From: RGIG5612 sp045604025
GTDB taxonomy: Bacteria > Bacillota > Clostridia > Lachnospirales > Lachnospiraceae
Direction of reading: 5' to 3'
Length of the DNA: 37,530 bases
Assembly (NCBI GenBank): GCA_045604025.1
Contig: JAZUNG010000016.1
Span: 1-37,530 of the forward strand
Shown: one piece after another, positions 25,076-33,522 of the stretch
Position numbering within the stretch: position 1 is the first letter of the stretch
Layout: each line of letters opens with the position of its first letter
Made by a program: the position numbers and the translations under genes
Notes under the pieces: model-generated
Databases searched by the model: none
What the model was told of the DNA's origin: nothing
What the model saw: only the letters and a program-made list of their open reading frames with translations

Positions 25076-26395
25076 ATGAAGTTAAGAGTTGGAGCAGGGC
25101 AGGCCGTCATCAGATATACTGACGAGATGCTGCCCAACGTTGGAGAAAACTACACATGTATCCACGACGATTCCTATGTGCAGGTTCTGTATATCGAATA
25201 CGGCAATCCTGTGGCGATAGTTGCAGTAGGAAGCGTAGGAACAGCTGAGCCGGACGTGGTCAGAGGAAAGGTTGCTGAAGTGCTGGGCCTTGACGTAGTG
25301 CAGGTTGCGGTATTTGCCAAGCATGTTCTCAGCGCACCTCACGCCAACAGAAGAGACGCACCTGAACAGCTGAAAGAAAGAGAAGGCCGAAGAGGCAGAG
25401 TCATGAGCGATGAGCAGGCCGAACTCTACGTAAAAAGAAGCGCCATGATGTGTGATGCCCAGCTGAACGCAGCCATAGAGGCAGCCCATGGAGCAAAAGC
25501 CAACATCCAGGACGCTGTCATGAGATTTGCAGTTGGGTTTACGGATGTTGTCTGCAACAGACTGGTTCATACGAACAAAGGCTGGTGGCAGGGGCACAAT
25601 CCCGACATCCCCGCAGACGGTTCGGTTCCGGTCCTCAGATTTGATGATGAAGCAGGGAAGCCTATTGCCATACTGTTCGGGGTCAACTCAGCTCCGGGAG
25701 TTCTGGAGAATTCGTTCCTTGCAGATGGAGGCAGGGCTATTTCCGGAGACCTGGCAGCATATACCGAAAGAAAGCTCGAGGCGCAGTACGGAGAGGGAAC
25801 TATAGCGATCTACGGCATCGGATCGACGGGTGACCAGTGGCAGTCCCTCAGAGCGCTGCAGGATGAGATAGACATTAATGGGAACCAGACCATTACCGAC
25901 CTTCATGAAGGTGGATATATCTTGCTGGAGATCATGGCGTCACGCCTCGCGGAAGCAGTTATCAAAGCAGCAGAGAAGGCTGAGGTACAGGAGCTTCCGG
26001 ACGAGCTGAAGACCGATCATTTCAGGTTCAGCTATACCGCTCAGAAGATCAGATCAGAAGGCCACAGACCTCCGCAGCCCGCAACTTCCATTGAGTATGT
26101 TGAAGACGGTGAAGCTCCTATCGGTCTGATCGTGATCAGCCTCGGAGATACTGCGATCATCATGGTCGGAGCAGAGCTGGGCAGCCGTACCTGGAGGAAG
26201 ATCAAGGAGAATTCGCCGTTTAAGAATATGATGATCCTGGAATTCACAGGCAATCTCGGAGGCGGTTATCTGCTTGAGAAGGACTTCTATGACATGATCA
26301 CTTATCAGTCTCAGAAGACCAGGTATTTTGCCGGAAGCGCAGAAAAATACTGCGATGACATCATCGCAGCACTTAACAAAGTAAAAAACAGCTAA
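25076..26395 (+). CDS. Neutral/alkaline ceramidase-like domain protein
   Basis: A 439-aa protein without signal peptide or membrane segment. Its layout resembles the N-terminal domain of neutral/alkaline ceramidases: VGAGQAVIRYTDE, a Rossmann-like IVAVGSVG, AKHVLSAPHAN (81-91) where ceramidases have a metal-binding THTHSGP, VPVLRFDDEAGKPIAILFG, and GIGSTGDQW like their GAAGDxxP. The second His of the first motif is Leu here and the ACHP histidine is lost (GVNSAPG), so the classic zinc site is incomplete. Catalysis on a lipid amide is therefore doubtful. Translational coupling with the MATE exporter suggests a shared substrate or pathway. Confidence 0.6.
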   Translation: MKLRVGAGQAVIRYTDEMLPNVGENYTCIHDDSYVQVLYIEYGNPVAIVAVGSVGTAEPDVVRGKVAEVLGLDVVQVAVFAKHVLSAPHANRRDAPEQLKEREGRRGRVMSDEQAELYVKRSAMMCDAQLNAAIEAAHGAKANIQDAVMRFAVGFTDVVCNRLVHTNKGWWQGHNPDIPADGSVPVLRFDDEAGKPIAILFGVNSAPGVLENSFLADGGRAISGDLAAYTERKLEAQYGEGTIAIYGIGSTGDQWQSLRALQDEIDINGNQTITDLHEGGYILLEIMASRLAEAVIKAAEKAEVQELPDELKTDHFRFSYTAQKIRSEGHRPPQPATSIEYVEDGEAPIGLIVISLGDTAIIMVGAELGSRTWRKIKENSPFKNMMILEFTGNLGGGYLLEKDFYDMITYQSQKTRYFAGSAEKYCDDIIAALNKVKNS

Positions 26396-26399
26396 AGAA

Positions 26400-27059
26400 C
26401 TAATCCTGAAAGTGTTCTTTCAGAAAATCTTTCTGCAGCCTGACTATCTCTTCACGTGACTGTGCTTCGGCGCAGGCTCTGCGGAGGGCGGTCAGGCTGT
26501 CATGATATCTGCGGACTGCCTGCTCATATCTGGTGACATTCCCGACACCGAGCCATTTGGATATCTTGATCTTGACACCGGTTCCGCGCTCACATTCGCC
26601 TTCCTGAAGAAAATATGAAAAACTCCCATCCTCATGGTAGAGTCTAGCCAGCGGAAACATCCTGCAGATACCAGGCCTGTAGTTATGTATGGTGCACCTT
26701 CCATCTGCACCCAGGAACACGCATTCGTCAGCTTCAGCCTTCTTGCCCAGCGCAGGCAGCAGGATACCGTCTGCCATAGTGATATCGATCAGTCCGCGGG
26801 ACAGCAAGGTGTCAAAATCCATGTCCAGACCTTCCTTCAGTCTGGACACATCCCATTCATCCAGTGTGATGGCAGCTGCGCGGCCTTTGCAGCATTCGCT
26901 GCAGCCAGCACAGTCATTGCAGCCGAGCTTCGCCATATCGGACGATGACATCAGCTTCTCAGGGCGTATCTGGTTTTCGTCAATATCTCTTATCATATAT
27001 TTGAACTTAAGTTGATCGTAGTGGGATTTAAGGAATAGCTGCAGACAGTTATGATCCAA
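26400..27059 (-). CDS. YkgJ-family cysteine cluster protein
   Basis: A 219-aa protein with the YkgJ (Fe-S/zinc cysteine cluster) pattern: CNDCAGCSECC at residues 47-57, then CVFLGADGRCTIHNYRPGICRMFPL, then a later GECERG. Family members probably bind a metal or Fe-S cluster; function is unknown. The start is uncertain. TTG 27059 overlaps the end of the LpdD-like gene by 11 bp, implying coupling; ATG 26996 is the alternative and has no ribosome binding site. It converges on the ceramidase-like gene with 4 bp between. Confidence 0.85.
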   Translation of the reverse strand: MDHNCLQLFLKSHYDQLKFKYMIRDIDENQIRPEKLMSSSDMAKLGCNDCAGCSECCKGRAAAITLDEWDVSRLKEGLDMDFDTLLSRGLIDITMADGILLPALGKKAEADECVFLGADGRCTIHNYRPGICRMFPLARLYHEDGSFSYFLQEGECERGTGVKIKISKWLGVGNVTRYEQAVRRYHDSLTALRRACAEAQSREEIVRLQKDFLKEHFQD

Positions 27060-27396
27060 ACGCTGTGATCGTTTCTTGTAGCAGCCCGTCCAGTCCCGTC
27101 AGGATCTCATCGATCTCATTGCGTGTGACATTGTCATAATGAACCCCTGCAGAAACTGCCACCGGAACTTGGAGGCGCTCCTCCAGCGCAAGAGCCCATT
27201 TGTCTGCAACAATACCTTCTCTGTGCGTGGGGAACTCGTGCGAAATGAGCGGAAGATCAGGTTTTTTTACAGACACTGCGCCTATATGCCCCTTGTCTCC
27301 TCCCGCTATGGTCACATTGAGACCGGAGCCCGTGTCGATGACTATGGCCTCAATCTCTTTATTCAGTACTGTTTTCTGGAAATGCAGTTCTTTCAT
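27049..27396 (-). CDS. LpdD-like (prenylated-flavin chaperone-like) small protein
   Basis: A 115-aa protein matching the LpdD-like domain, recognised by VTIAGGDKGHIGAVSV, a conserved HREGIVADKWA and VSAGVHYDNVTRNEI. LpdD proteins assist UbiD-type decarboxylases that use prenylated FMN (known for gallate decarboxylase). No UbiD or UbiX gene lies in this window, so this solitary copy may serve enzymes elsewhere or do something different. GAGG lies 6 bp before the ATG. The YkgJ gene overlaps its 3' end. Confidence 0.75.
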   Translation of the reverse strand: MKELHFQKTVLNKEIEAIVIDTGSGLNVTIAGGDKGHIGAVSVKKPDLPLISHEFPTHREGIVADKWALALEERLQVPVAVSAGVHYDNVTRNEIDEILTGLDGLLQETITAFGS

Positions 27397-27493
27397 GGTT
27401 GTCCTCTGTGTTAATAATGCCTGCCGGAGTTGTGTTCAAGACAGATTATAGCACATTTTCAAACCGTTCGGCCAGATTTAGCGGACTGTTTAC

Positions 27494-27522
27494 TTGAGAA
27501 GCAGGCGGTTTTGACGTACAAT
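27494..27522 (+). promoter_or_regulatory. Promoter of the thioredoxin-reductase-like gene
   Basis: TTGAGA (27494-27499), 17-bp spacer, TACAAT (27517-27522). A 23-bp-period direct repeat (AGGCAGTA at 27564 and 27587, each followed by GGCCGGA) lies in the leader and runs up to the ribosome binding site. Confidence 0.6.
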
Positions 27523-27616
27523 GGGCAACAGAAGGCAGAAGCCACAGCTATTTTTGAACGAACAGGCAGTACTGGGCCGGATCGGCAGGCAGTAATTGGC
27601 CGGAAAGGAACCACAC

Positions 27617-28483
27617 ATGGCAGAAGTAACAAGATATGAGGTTGCAGTAATAGGCACCGGCGCAGCAGGCGTATCGGCTGTCCTGACACTCAAGTCGCTT
27701 AACAAGAACTTTATATGGTTCGGCTCAGAGACATTGTCCCCCAAGATCTCTCTGGCGGAGAAGATCAGGAATTATCCCGGACTTCCGTTTGTTACGGGGG
27801 CTGAAATGAGAGAAGTGTTCCTGAAACAGATCAGGGAGATGGATATAGAGATCACTCCGAAGCAGGTCACCGGAGTATATGCTATGGGTGACCATTTCGG
27901 GATCCTGTGCGGACAGGAAATGTTCGAATCACGGACAGTCATCCTGTGCACCGGAGTAGAAGCAGTCAAGCCCATACCCGGAGAGCTGGAGTTTACAGGC
28001 CGCGGAGTCAGCTACTGCGCAACCTGCGACGGATTTCTCTACAGAGGAAAGACCATAGTAGTGGAGTGCACATCCAAGGACCTGGAACACGAGATAGAAT
28101 ACCTCGCAGGAGAGGCTGCCAGGGTATATCTGGTCCCTCTCTACAAAGATCCTCAGATCATGGCGGAAAATGTTGAGATCATCAGGAAGAAACCGCTCAG
28201 CATCGAGGGAACCATGAAGGTTCAAAAAGTTGTTTTCGATGACAGGGAGATCGAAACGGACGGAGTGTTCATGCTCAAGTCTGCAATCACTCCTTCAGTA
28301 CTGGTGAGCGGTCTGGATACGGCAGACGGACATATCGTGATCACACGTGACGGAGCGACTAATCTGGCAGGCTGTTATGCTGCCGGTGACTGCACCGGAA
28401 GACCTTATCAGTATACCAAGGCAGTGGGAGAGGGCAATGTCGCTGCCCATTCCGTAGTCGACTATCTGGCGAAGAACGCTTAG
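27617..28483 (+). CDS. Thioredoxin-reductase-like flavoprotein lacking the NADPH motif
   Basis: A 288-aa FAD enzyme of the thioredoxin reductase fold. The FAD motif GTGAAG is at residues 13-18, the redox-active CATC at 134-137 and the second FAD signature AAGDCTG near 256. In the central domain, where NADPH-type enzymes carry GGGNSA and a following HRR, this one reads VVECTSKDLEHEIEY and LVPLYKD, so the dinucleotide site appears lost. That is the hallmark of ferredoxin-dependent flavin thioredoxin reductases described in clostridia. ATG 27617 is chosen for the GGAAAGGA upstream; a TTG at 27596 is an unlikely start. No thioredoxin gene is adjacent. Confidence 0.85.
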   Translation: MAEVTRYEVAVIGTGAAGVSAVLTLKSLNKNFIWFGSETLSPKISLAEKIRNYPGLPFVTGAEMREVFLKQIREMDIEITPKQVTGVYAMGDHFGILCGQEMFESRTVILCTGVEAVKPIPGELEFTGRGVSYCATCDGFLYRGKTIVVECTSKDLEHEIEYLAGEAARVYLVPLYKDPQIMAENVEIIRKKPLSIEGTMKVQKVVFDDREIETDGVFMLKSAITPSVLVSGLDTADGHIVITRDGATNLAGCYAAGDCTGRPYQYTKAVGEGNVAAHSVVDYLAKNA

Positions 28484-28571
28484 AACGCTTAATATATCAG
28501 GCAGTCCCTGCCATCGGGACAGTCGGCACATCGGGACAGCCTGCAGAGAATCTTAAGGAACAAAGGATCAG

Positions 28572-29108
28572 ATGAACCTGGCAGGAAGATTTTTAGGACA
28601 TCTGAAGACAGTTGTAGTGCACCGGCACAGAGTGCTGGTGCACTGTATGAAGGCAGGCCTGTTCAGGCAGGGCCTGGTTCACGACCTGTCGAAGTTCTCA
28701 CCCACAGAGTTCATTCCAGGTGTCCGATATTTTCAGGGATACAGAAGTCCCAATGAAAGCGAGAGAGAAGATCTGGGCATGTCCTATGCCTGGATGCATC
28801 ACAAAGGCAGGAACAAGCATCATTTCGAGTACTGGACCGATTACTCGCAGAAGACCAGAGATTACGCTCCTGTTCCCATGCCGCCCAGATATCTGGCGGA
28901 GATGGTCTGCGACCGTGTGGCAGCGTGCAAAACATACCTGAAGAAGGATTATACTGACAGGAGCGCACTGGATTATTTCCTGCAGAGGAAGGATCACAGG
29001 AAAATGCATCCTGAGACCGCAGAGCAGCTGGAGTTCCTGCTGACTATGATAGCCGAGAAGGGAGAGGAAGAAACATTCAGATACCTCAGGCAGTATGCCC
29101 GCAGATGA
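28572..29108 (+). CDS. DUF5662 family protein (HD-like)
   Basis: A 178-aa soluble protein that I recognise as DUF5662 from HxxxVxxHCMKAGL, GLVHDLSKFSPTEF, AWMHHKGRNKHHFEYW and MPPRYLAEMVCDR. The spaced His and Asp residues (His37-Asp38, the HH pairs at ~76-84) look like a metal-binding HD-type site, so a phosphohydrolase activity is conceivable, but no function is established. AAGGA and AGGA stand before the ATG. Just upstream, 28484-28571 holds micro-duplications (GAACGCTTA twice, CATCGGGACAG twice) and no gene. Confidence 0.8.
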   Translation: MNLAGRFLGHLKTVVVHRHRVLVHCMKAGLFRQGLVHDLSKFSPTEFIPGVRYFQGYRSPNESEREDLGMSYAWMHHKGRNKHHFEYWTDYSQKTRDYAPVPMPPRYLAEMVCDRVAACKTYLKKDYTDRSALDYFLQRKDHRKMHPETAEQLEFLLTMIAEKGEEETFRYLRQYARR

Positions 29109-29131
29109 TGCCCGTGTGATCCGGACTGTAT

Positions 29132-29196
29132 CTGTATACTATGAAAATCTGTGAATATCCCGTGCCCATCCGTATACTATATAATCTAAGAATATC
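29132..29196 (+). repeat. Duplicated promoter-like segment before the nuclease gene
   Basis: GTATACTAT at 29134 and 29172, each followed by GAATATC (29153 and 29190), forms a direct repeat with a ~38-bp period. It supplies several -10-like boxes, including TATAAT at 29180-29185, only 14 bp before the start codon. Confidence 0.6.
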
Positions 29197-29199
29197 GGC

Positions 29200-29979
29200 A
29201 TGAAAAGATCATTTCTGATTATTTCCTTTATCATTTCAATACTGCTTCTGTGCTCCTGCCTGCGAGTGCAGCCACACGGCAATACTGAAACTGCAGTTTC
29301 AGCAGAGACAACCCGTCCTGAAGAGAGCTCTTCGGATGCGGAACCTGCCGGTCAGACAGATACAGAAGTCCATGCAGAAGAGCCTGACTATTGCGTAACA
29401 GTCAGCACATTTGACATATCTTCCATAGATATCCCGGCCTACAGCGGCAGCCCCAACTCCGAGATCAACGGCGGAGTACCGTTTTTCAGCCAGGAAGAGA
29501 TCACGGATGAATTCTTTATTGAGTTATCTGAACTGGACGAACTGGGCAGATGCGGCAGCAATATCATGTGTGCAGATGAAGAGCATATCCAGACAGGAGA
29601 GCGGGACTGGATCAGATTTATCCATCCTTCCGGCTGGCACAGCAACAGTATCTACCAGAGGAGTCATCTGCTGATGTGGAAGCTGAGCGGATGCGATGAC
29701 GAACATAACCTCATCACAGGCACCGAGACATTCAATCAGGAAGGCATGCTGGAGTACGAGGAGCGGGTAACGGCATACCTGTGGCGGCATGCAGGTGCCC
29801 ACGTCATGTACAGGGTCACACCATTGTTCAAAGAAAATGAACTGGTCGCCAGAGGCGTACTGATGGAGGCCCTGTCCGTCGAAGACGGAGGTCAGGGCCT
29901 GAGTTTCTGTATGTTTATCTACAATGTGGAACCGGATTATAAAATAGACTATTCGACAGGTGACTATACCGAAGGATAA
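29200..29979 (+). CDS. Lipoprotein DNA/RNA non-specific endonuclease
   Basis: A 259-aa extracytoplasmic nuclease of the beta-beta-alpha-metal (EndA/NucA) family. The N-terminus is a lipoprotein signal with Cys20 in LCSC, followed by a Thr/Glu/Ser-rich linker. The active-site helix starts with QRSHLL (catalytic His156), with HNLITGT (Asn170) and FNQEGM (Asn179) as in DRGH-type enzymes; HVMYRVTPLF and the closing VEPDYKIDYSTGD are typical. Likely roles are nutrient scavenging from extracellular DNA or DNA handling at the cell surface. No ribosome binding site is visible at ATG 29200. Its 3' end overlaps the convergent nnrD gene by 16 bp. Confidence 0.88.
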   Translation: MKRSFLIISFIISILLLCSCLRVQPHGNTETAVSAETTRPEESSSDAEPAGQTDTEVHAEEPDYCVTVSTFDISSIDIPAYSGSPNSEINGGVPFFSQEEITDEFFIELSELDELGRCGSNIMCADEEHIQTGERDWIRFIHPSGWHSNSIYQRSHLLMWKLSGCDDEHNLITGTETFNQEGMLEYEERVTAYLWRHAGAHVMYRVTPLFKENELVARGVLMEALSVEDGGQGLSFCMFIYNVEPDYKIDYSTGDYTEG

Positions 29980-30836
29980 TATTTCTTCAGGGCTTCGGGC
30001 AGCATATCTGCTATATCTGATGAAGTCATACCCATCTCACCGAGCTTTTCAGCCGCCAGATCACCGGCATATCCATGAATATATACACCTGCAGCGGCGG
30101 CATCCATTGCAGGAAGCCCCTGAGCTGCCAGCGATGCTATCAGGCCTGCCAGTATATCTCCGGAACCGCCTGTTGCCATACCGGGGTTTCCGGTAGGATT
30201 GATAAAGGCATCTTCGTCGGTTCCGACCAGAGTTCCTGCTCCTTTCAGAACGATGATGGAATAGTATTTCTCTGACAGGGATTTCAGAGCCCCGAGGCGT
30301 CCCAGTGCTTCATAGAGGTCCATAGTCATCTGGTCCCCTTCGGATGTTCCGAGCAATCTTCTGGCCTCTCCCGGGTGCGGGGTCATGATTATACGGGCGG
30401 TGCTCTGCTGAACGCATGCGGTCATTTCCTCAGACGAAGAGATGATATTCAGAGCATCCGCATCGAGAACCAGTATGCCGTTATACCTGCTGATGATATC
30501 CTTCAGAATATATGAAGCACTGTCATCCTGGCCCAAACCGGGACCTGCAGCTATCGACCTGTACTCTGAGAAATCGATAGATTCCGTATATTTCACACAT
30601 GTTGCCTCCGGAACGCAGCACTGGAGGATCTGGTACAACGGACCGCCTAGTTCGGGAAGCAGGAATCTGACCAGCCCGGCCCCGCTCTTCAGGGCAGCCC
30701 GTCCGCACAGCACAGCTGCGCCGGCCATACCGACAGAACCCGCGTAAATGAGCACCTTGCCGAAGTCACCCTTGTGGGCATCGCGGCTGCGTCTGGTTAT
30801 CTTGGATCTGATATATTTCTCGTTTAATGTTTCCAT
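29964..30836 (-). CDS. nnrD: ADP-dependent NAD(P)H-hydrate dehydratase
   Basis: NnrD repairs hydrated NAD(P)H using ADP. The 290-aa protein is the stand-alone dehydratase half (YjeF C-terminal type); the epimerase NnrE domain is not fused and not seen in this window. Signatures are HKGDFGKVLIYAGSVGM near the N-terminus, MTPHPGEARRLL in the middle and the anion-hole/catalytic NPGMATGGSGDILAGLI. GGAGGG stands 5 bp before the ATG. Its promoter region (30837-30967) is shared with the divergent deacetylase gene; a minus-strand TATAAT is at 30886-30881. Confidence 0.94.
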   Translation of the reverse strand: METLNEKYIRSKITRRSRDAHKGDFGKVLIYAGSVGMAGAAVLCGRAALKSGAGLVRFLLPELGGPLYQILQCCVPEATCVKYTESIDFSEYRSIAAGPGLGQDDSASYILKDIISRYNGILVLDADALNIISSSEEMTACVQQSTARIIMTPHPGEARRLLGTSEGDQMTMDLYEALGRLGALKSLSEKYYSIIVLKGAGTLVGTDEDAFINPTGNPGMATGGSGDILAGLIASLAAQGLPAMDAAAAGVYIHGYAGDLAAEKLGEMGMTSSDIADMLPEALKKYYPSV

Positions 30837-30967
30837 ATCATCCCTCCATGTCCGGTCAAAGACTGTACCAATATATGATAATTATACTTTATTTTTAGGA
30901 TTTTTGGCGTCTGATATGATAAAATATATTAGTTTGAACAGAATATTGTGTTCCGACGAGGCATTGT

Positions 30968-32485
30968 ATGAAGTACAGAAGCGGAAAGACTTCAAAAAAA
31001 CGTAAAAGAAAACAGAAAAGAAGCGCCATACCTGCAATCATAGCCATAGTGGCAGCAGTTCTGATCATTGCTGTTCTGGCATTTTTCTTTATTTTTGTTG
31101 ACAGGGAAGTGACCCTGGAGGTAAACGGCAGTTTATCACAGACCGTCCGATATGGAGATACATATACAGAAAAGGGCGGCAGTGCTTTCTGGCAGTCCAG
31201 GCTACTGCCATTTATCCATGGAGATGTACCTGTAGAGACAGAAGGCGAGGTAGACACAGATCACCTGGGCATGTATACCATTCAGTATACAGCCAGCCAT
31301 GAAACCATTGTGGGGAAGACGATATCAGAGTCAGCCTCCCGCGAGGTAACCGTCATAGACGATGAGCCGCCTCTTATCACTCTTCAGGCCAGCTCTGACA
31401 GATATACTCTGCCAGGTCATCCATATGAAGAAGAAGGATTTTCTGCTAGGGACAACTACGATGGAGACCTGACTGCTCAGGTTAAGCGTAAAGAGCAGGA
31501 CGGGAAGGTTACATATACAGTCTCAGATTCATCGGGCAATGAAGCGACTGCGGTCAGGGAAATATACTACGACGACAGAGATGCTCCGGTCATATATCTG
31601 GATGGCGACGAGACCATCACGGAAGGCGACGAATGGAGCGATTCATATTATGCCGAGGACAATGCCGAAGGGGATGTGACAGACAAGGTTGTCGTAACAG
31701 GCAGTGTCGATCCGGACACCGAAGGCACATATGAGTTGGTATACACTGTAGAAGACAATTACGGAAACAAGGCGCAGGCCAGCCGGATCATCACGGTCAA
31801 TCCCAAACCGTCTTACAGACCGCAGGGCGGCTCACAGGACTACGCGGAGCCTGTATATGGTGATGGCATAGTGTTCCTGACATTCGACGACGGTCCAGGA
31901 CCGTATACGGAAAGGCTCCTGGACATCCTGGCGGCATATGATGTGCCTGCGACATTTTTCGTAACAAACCAGTTCCCCGGATACCAGTATCTGATCGCAA
32001 GGGAGGCAGCAGAGGGGCATACGGTAGCGGTACACACGTACTCGCATGTATATTCAGATGTATACAGCTCTACGAACGCTTACTGGGCGGATTTCGACAG
32101 AATGAACGATATCATAGAGGCACAGACGGGATACCGCAGCGACATATTCAGATTCCCGGGAGGCTCCTCCAATATGGTCAGCGCGAACTATGTTTCCGGG
32201 ATCATGACGGTCCTGACACAGCAGGCAGAGGAGATGGGACTGGACTACTATGACTGGAATGTATCCAGCGGAGATGCCGGACAGACAACTGACAGTTCCG
32301 TTGTTGCCGCAAATGTTATCGCAGGTATGCAGAGCACATCGGTGTCGGTTGTTCTGATGCATGATATACACAGCTATACAGTAGACGCGATAGAGACGAT
32401 CATCGAGTATGGCCTGGAAAACGGCTATACTTTTATGGGTCTGGAAAAAGGCATCACCAGATGTCATCACGGAGTTAATAATTAA
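30968..32485 (+). CDS. Membrane-anchored polysaccharide deacetylase with Ig-like domains
   Basis: A 505-aa surface enzyme. A Lys/Arg-rich cytoplasmic N-terminus precedes one helix (about 20-44). Three DUF5011/HYR-like Ig domains follow (about 45-130, 131-203, 204-278), shown by repeats of YTVxDxxGN. The NodB domain begins at 300: VFLTFDDGPGPYT with the catalytic and metal Asp, AVHTYSH with two His, RFPGG and LMHDIHSYT. Likely substrates are N-acetyl sugars of peptidoglycan or a capsule. The next gene starts on the last base of its stop (TAATG). Confidence 0.93.
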   Translation: MKYRSGKTSKKRKRKQKRSAIPAIIAIVAAVLIIAVLAFFFIFVDREVTLEVNGSLSQTVRYGDTYTEKGGSAFWQSRLLPFIHGDVPVETEGEVDTDHLGMYTIQYTASHETIVGKTISESASREVTVIDDEPPLITLQASSDRYTLPGHPYEEEGFSARDNYDGDLTAQVKRKEQDGKVTYTVSDSSGNEATAVREIYYDDRDAPVIYLDGDETITEGDEWSDSYYAEDNAEGDVTDKVVVTGSVDPDTEGTYELVYTVEDNYGNKAQASRIITVNPKPSYRPQGGSQDYAEPVYGDGIVFLTFDDGPGPYTERLLDILAAYDVPATFFVTNQFPGYQYLIAREAAEGHTVAVHTYSHVYSDVYSSTNAYWADFDRMNDIIEAQTGYRSDIFRFPGGSSNMVSANYVSGIMTVLTQQAEEMGLDYYDWNVSSGDAGQTTDSSVVAANVIAGMQSTSVSVVLMHDIHSYTVDAIETIIEYGLENGYTFMGLEKGITRCHHGVNN

Positions 32486-33522
32486 TGGAAGAACGAAACA
32501 CACGCGCGGGAAGGACTCAGAACAGGCCTGTACAGAAGAACAGATTTTCCCGCCCCTTAACCAGAGCTGAAATTGAAGAGCGCAGACGCAGGAAACGCAT
32601 GCGGAAGATCAAAAAATATGTCAGATTTTTCGCGGCATGGGGGGTCCTGTTGCTGGTCATTGCACTGATCATAGTATTGATAGTCAGCTGTGCCACTAAA
32701 GCCAGGTCATCCCGCAACGAGAGAAATCCTCAGGGACAGGAGACAGAAGCAGGAACAGACATAAACGGTACTGACGGAGCAGACGGCGAAACAGGAACTG
32801 CTGATGAAGAGACCACGGAGGAGACTACCCCGGAAACCACTGCCGCACAGGTCTGGGACGGAGTGACTGCCGAAGAGATGATAGAAAAGGGGCTGGCTAC
32901 CAAGGTCGTATTCCTGACATTTGACGACGGCCCCAGTGAGAACACCTCCAGACTGCTCGATATACTGAAAAAGTATGATGTGAAGGTTACGTTCTTCGTG
33001 GTCGGCTGGGATGAGAGCAAGTTTGACATGATTACGCGTGAACACGAAGAAGGACACACTGTGGCAGTCCATTCACTGACGCATCAATACAGTCTGATAT
33101 ACACTGCGGATGACGTGTTCTGGGATGACAATGCGCAGATGAACGATATCATTGAAGCGAGAACCGGGGTACGATCGGATCTGATGAGATTCCCGGGCGG
33201 AGCGTCCAATCATGTCAGCGCGGATTATAACGATGGCATCATGACCAGACTGACGGAACAGGCACTGGACAGAGGATATGATTATGTTGACTGGAGTGTA
33301 TCGAGCGGAGACGGCGGCGCTACAGACAGCACTGCTCAGATATACGAGAATGTTATCAGCGGTATAGAAGCCATGGATATTTCCGTTGTGCTGATGCATG
33401 ACAGCCACGACTATACAGTAGATGCGGTTGAAGATATCGTTGTATACTGTCTGGATCACGGATATACACTGCTGCCATTTCATAAGGGAATATACACATG
33501 TCATCACGGAGTGTGGAATTAA
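32485..33522 (+). CDS. Membrane-anchored polysaccharide deacetylase
   Basis: A 345-aa paralogue of the preceding enzyme. A basic N-terminus (to ~45), one helix (46-70) and a Thr/Glu/Gly-rich linker (80-122) replace the Ig domains. The NodB domain shows VVFLTFDDGPSENT, AVHSLTHQY (HSLTH instead of HTYSH), RFPGGASN and LMHDSHDYT. Both paralogues end in CHHGVxN, which supports a tandem duplication. The one-base overlap with both neighbours (TAATG) points to a coupled operon. Confidence 0.93.
   Translation: MEERNTRAGRTQNRPVQKNRFSRPLTRAEIEERRRRKRMRKIKKYVRFFAAWGVLLLVIALIIVLIVSCATKARSSRNERNPQGQETEAGTDINGTDGADGETGTADEETTEETTPETTAAQVWDGVTAEEMIEKGLATKVVFLTFDDGPSENTSRLLDILKKYDVKVTFFVVGWDESKFDMITREHEEGHTVAVHSLTHQYSLIYTADDVFWDDNAQMNDIIEARTGVRSDLMRFPGGASNHVSADYNDGIMTRLTEQALDRGYDYVDWSVSSGDGGATDSTAQIYENVISGIEAMDISVVLMHDSHDYTVDAVEDIVVYCLDHGYTLLPFHKGIYTCHHGVWN

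Noticed and set aside
28500..28560. Terminator after the thioredoxin-reductase-like gene
   Set aside because: GGCAG-TCC-CTGCC and GTCCC...GGGAC can pair, but no U-tract follows; short direct duplications explain the symmetry as well.
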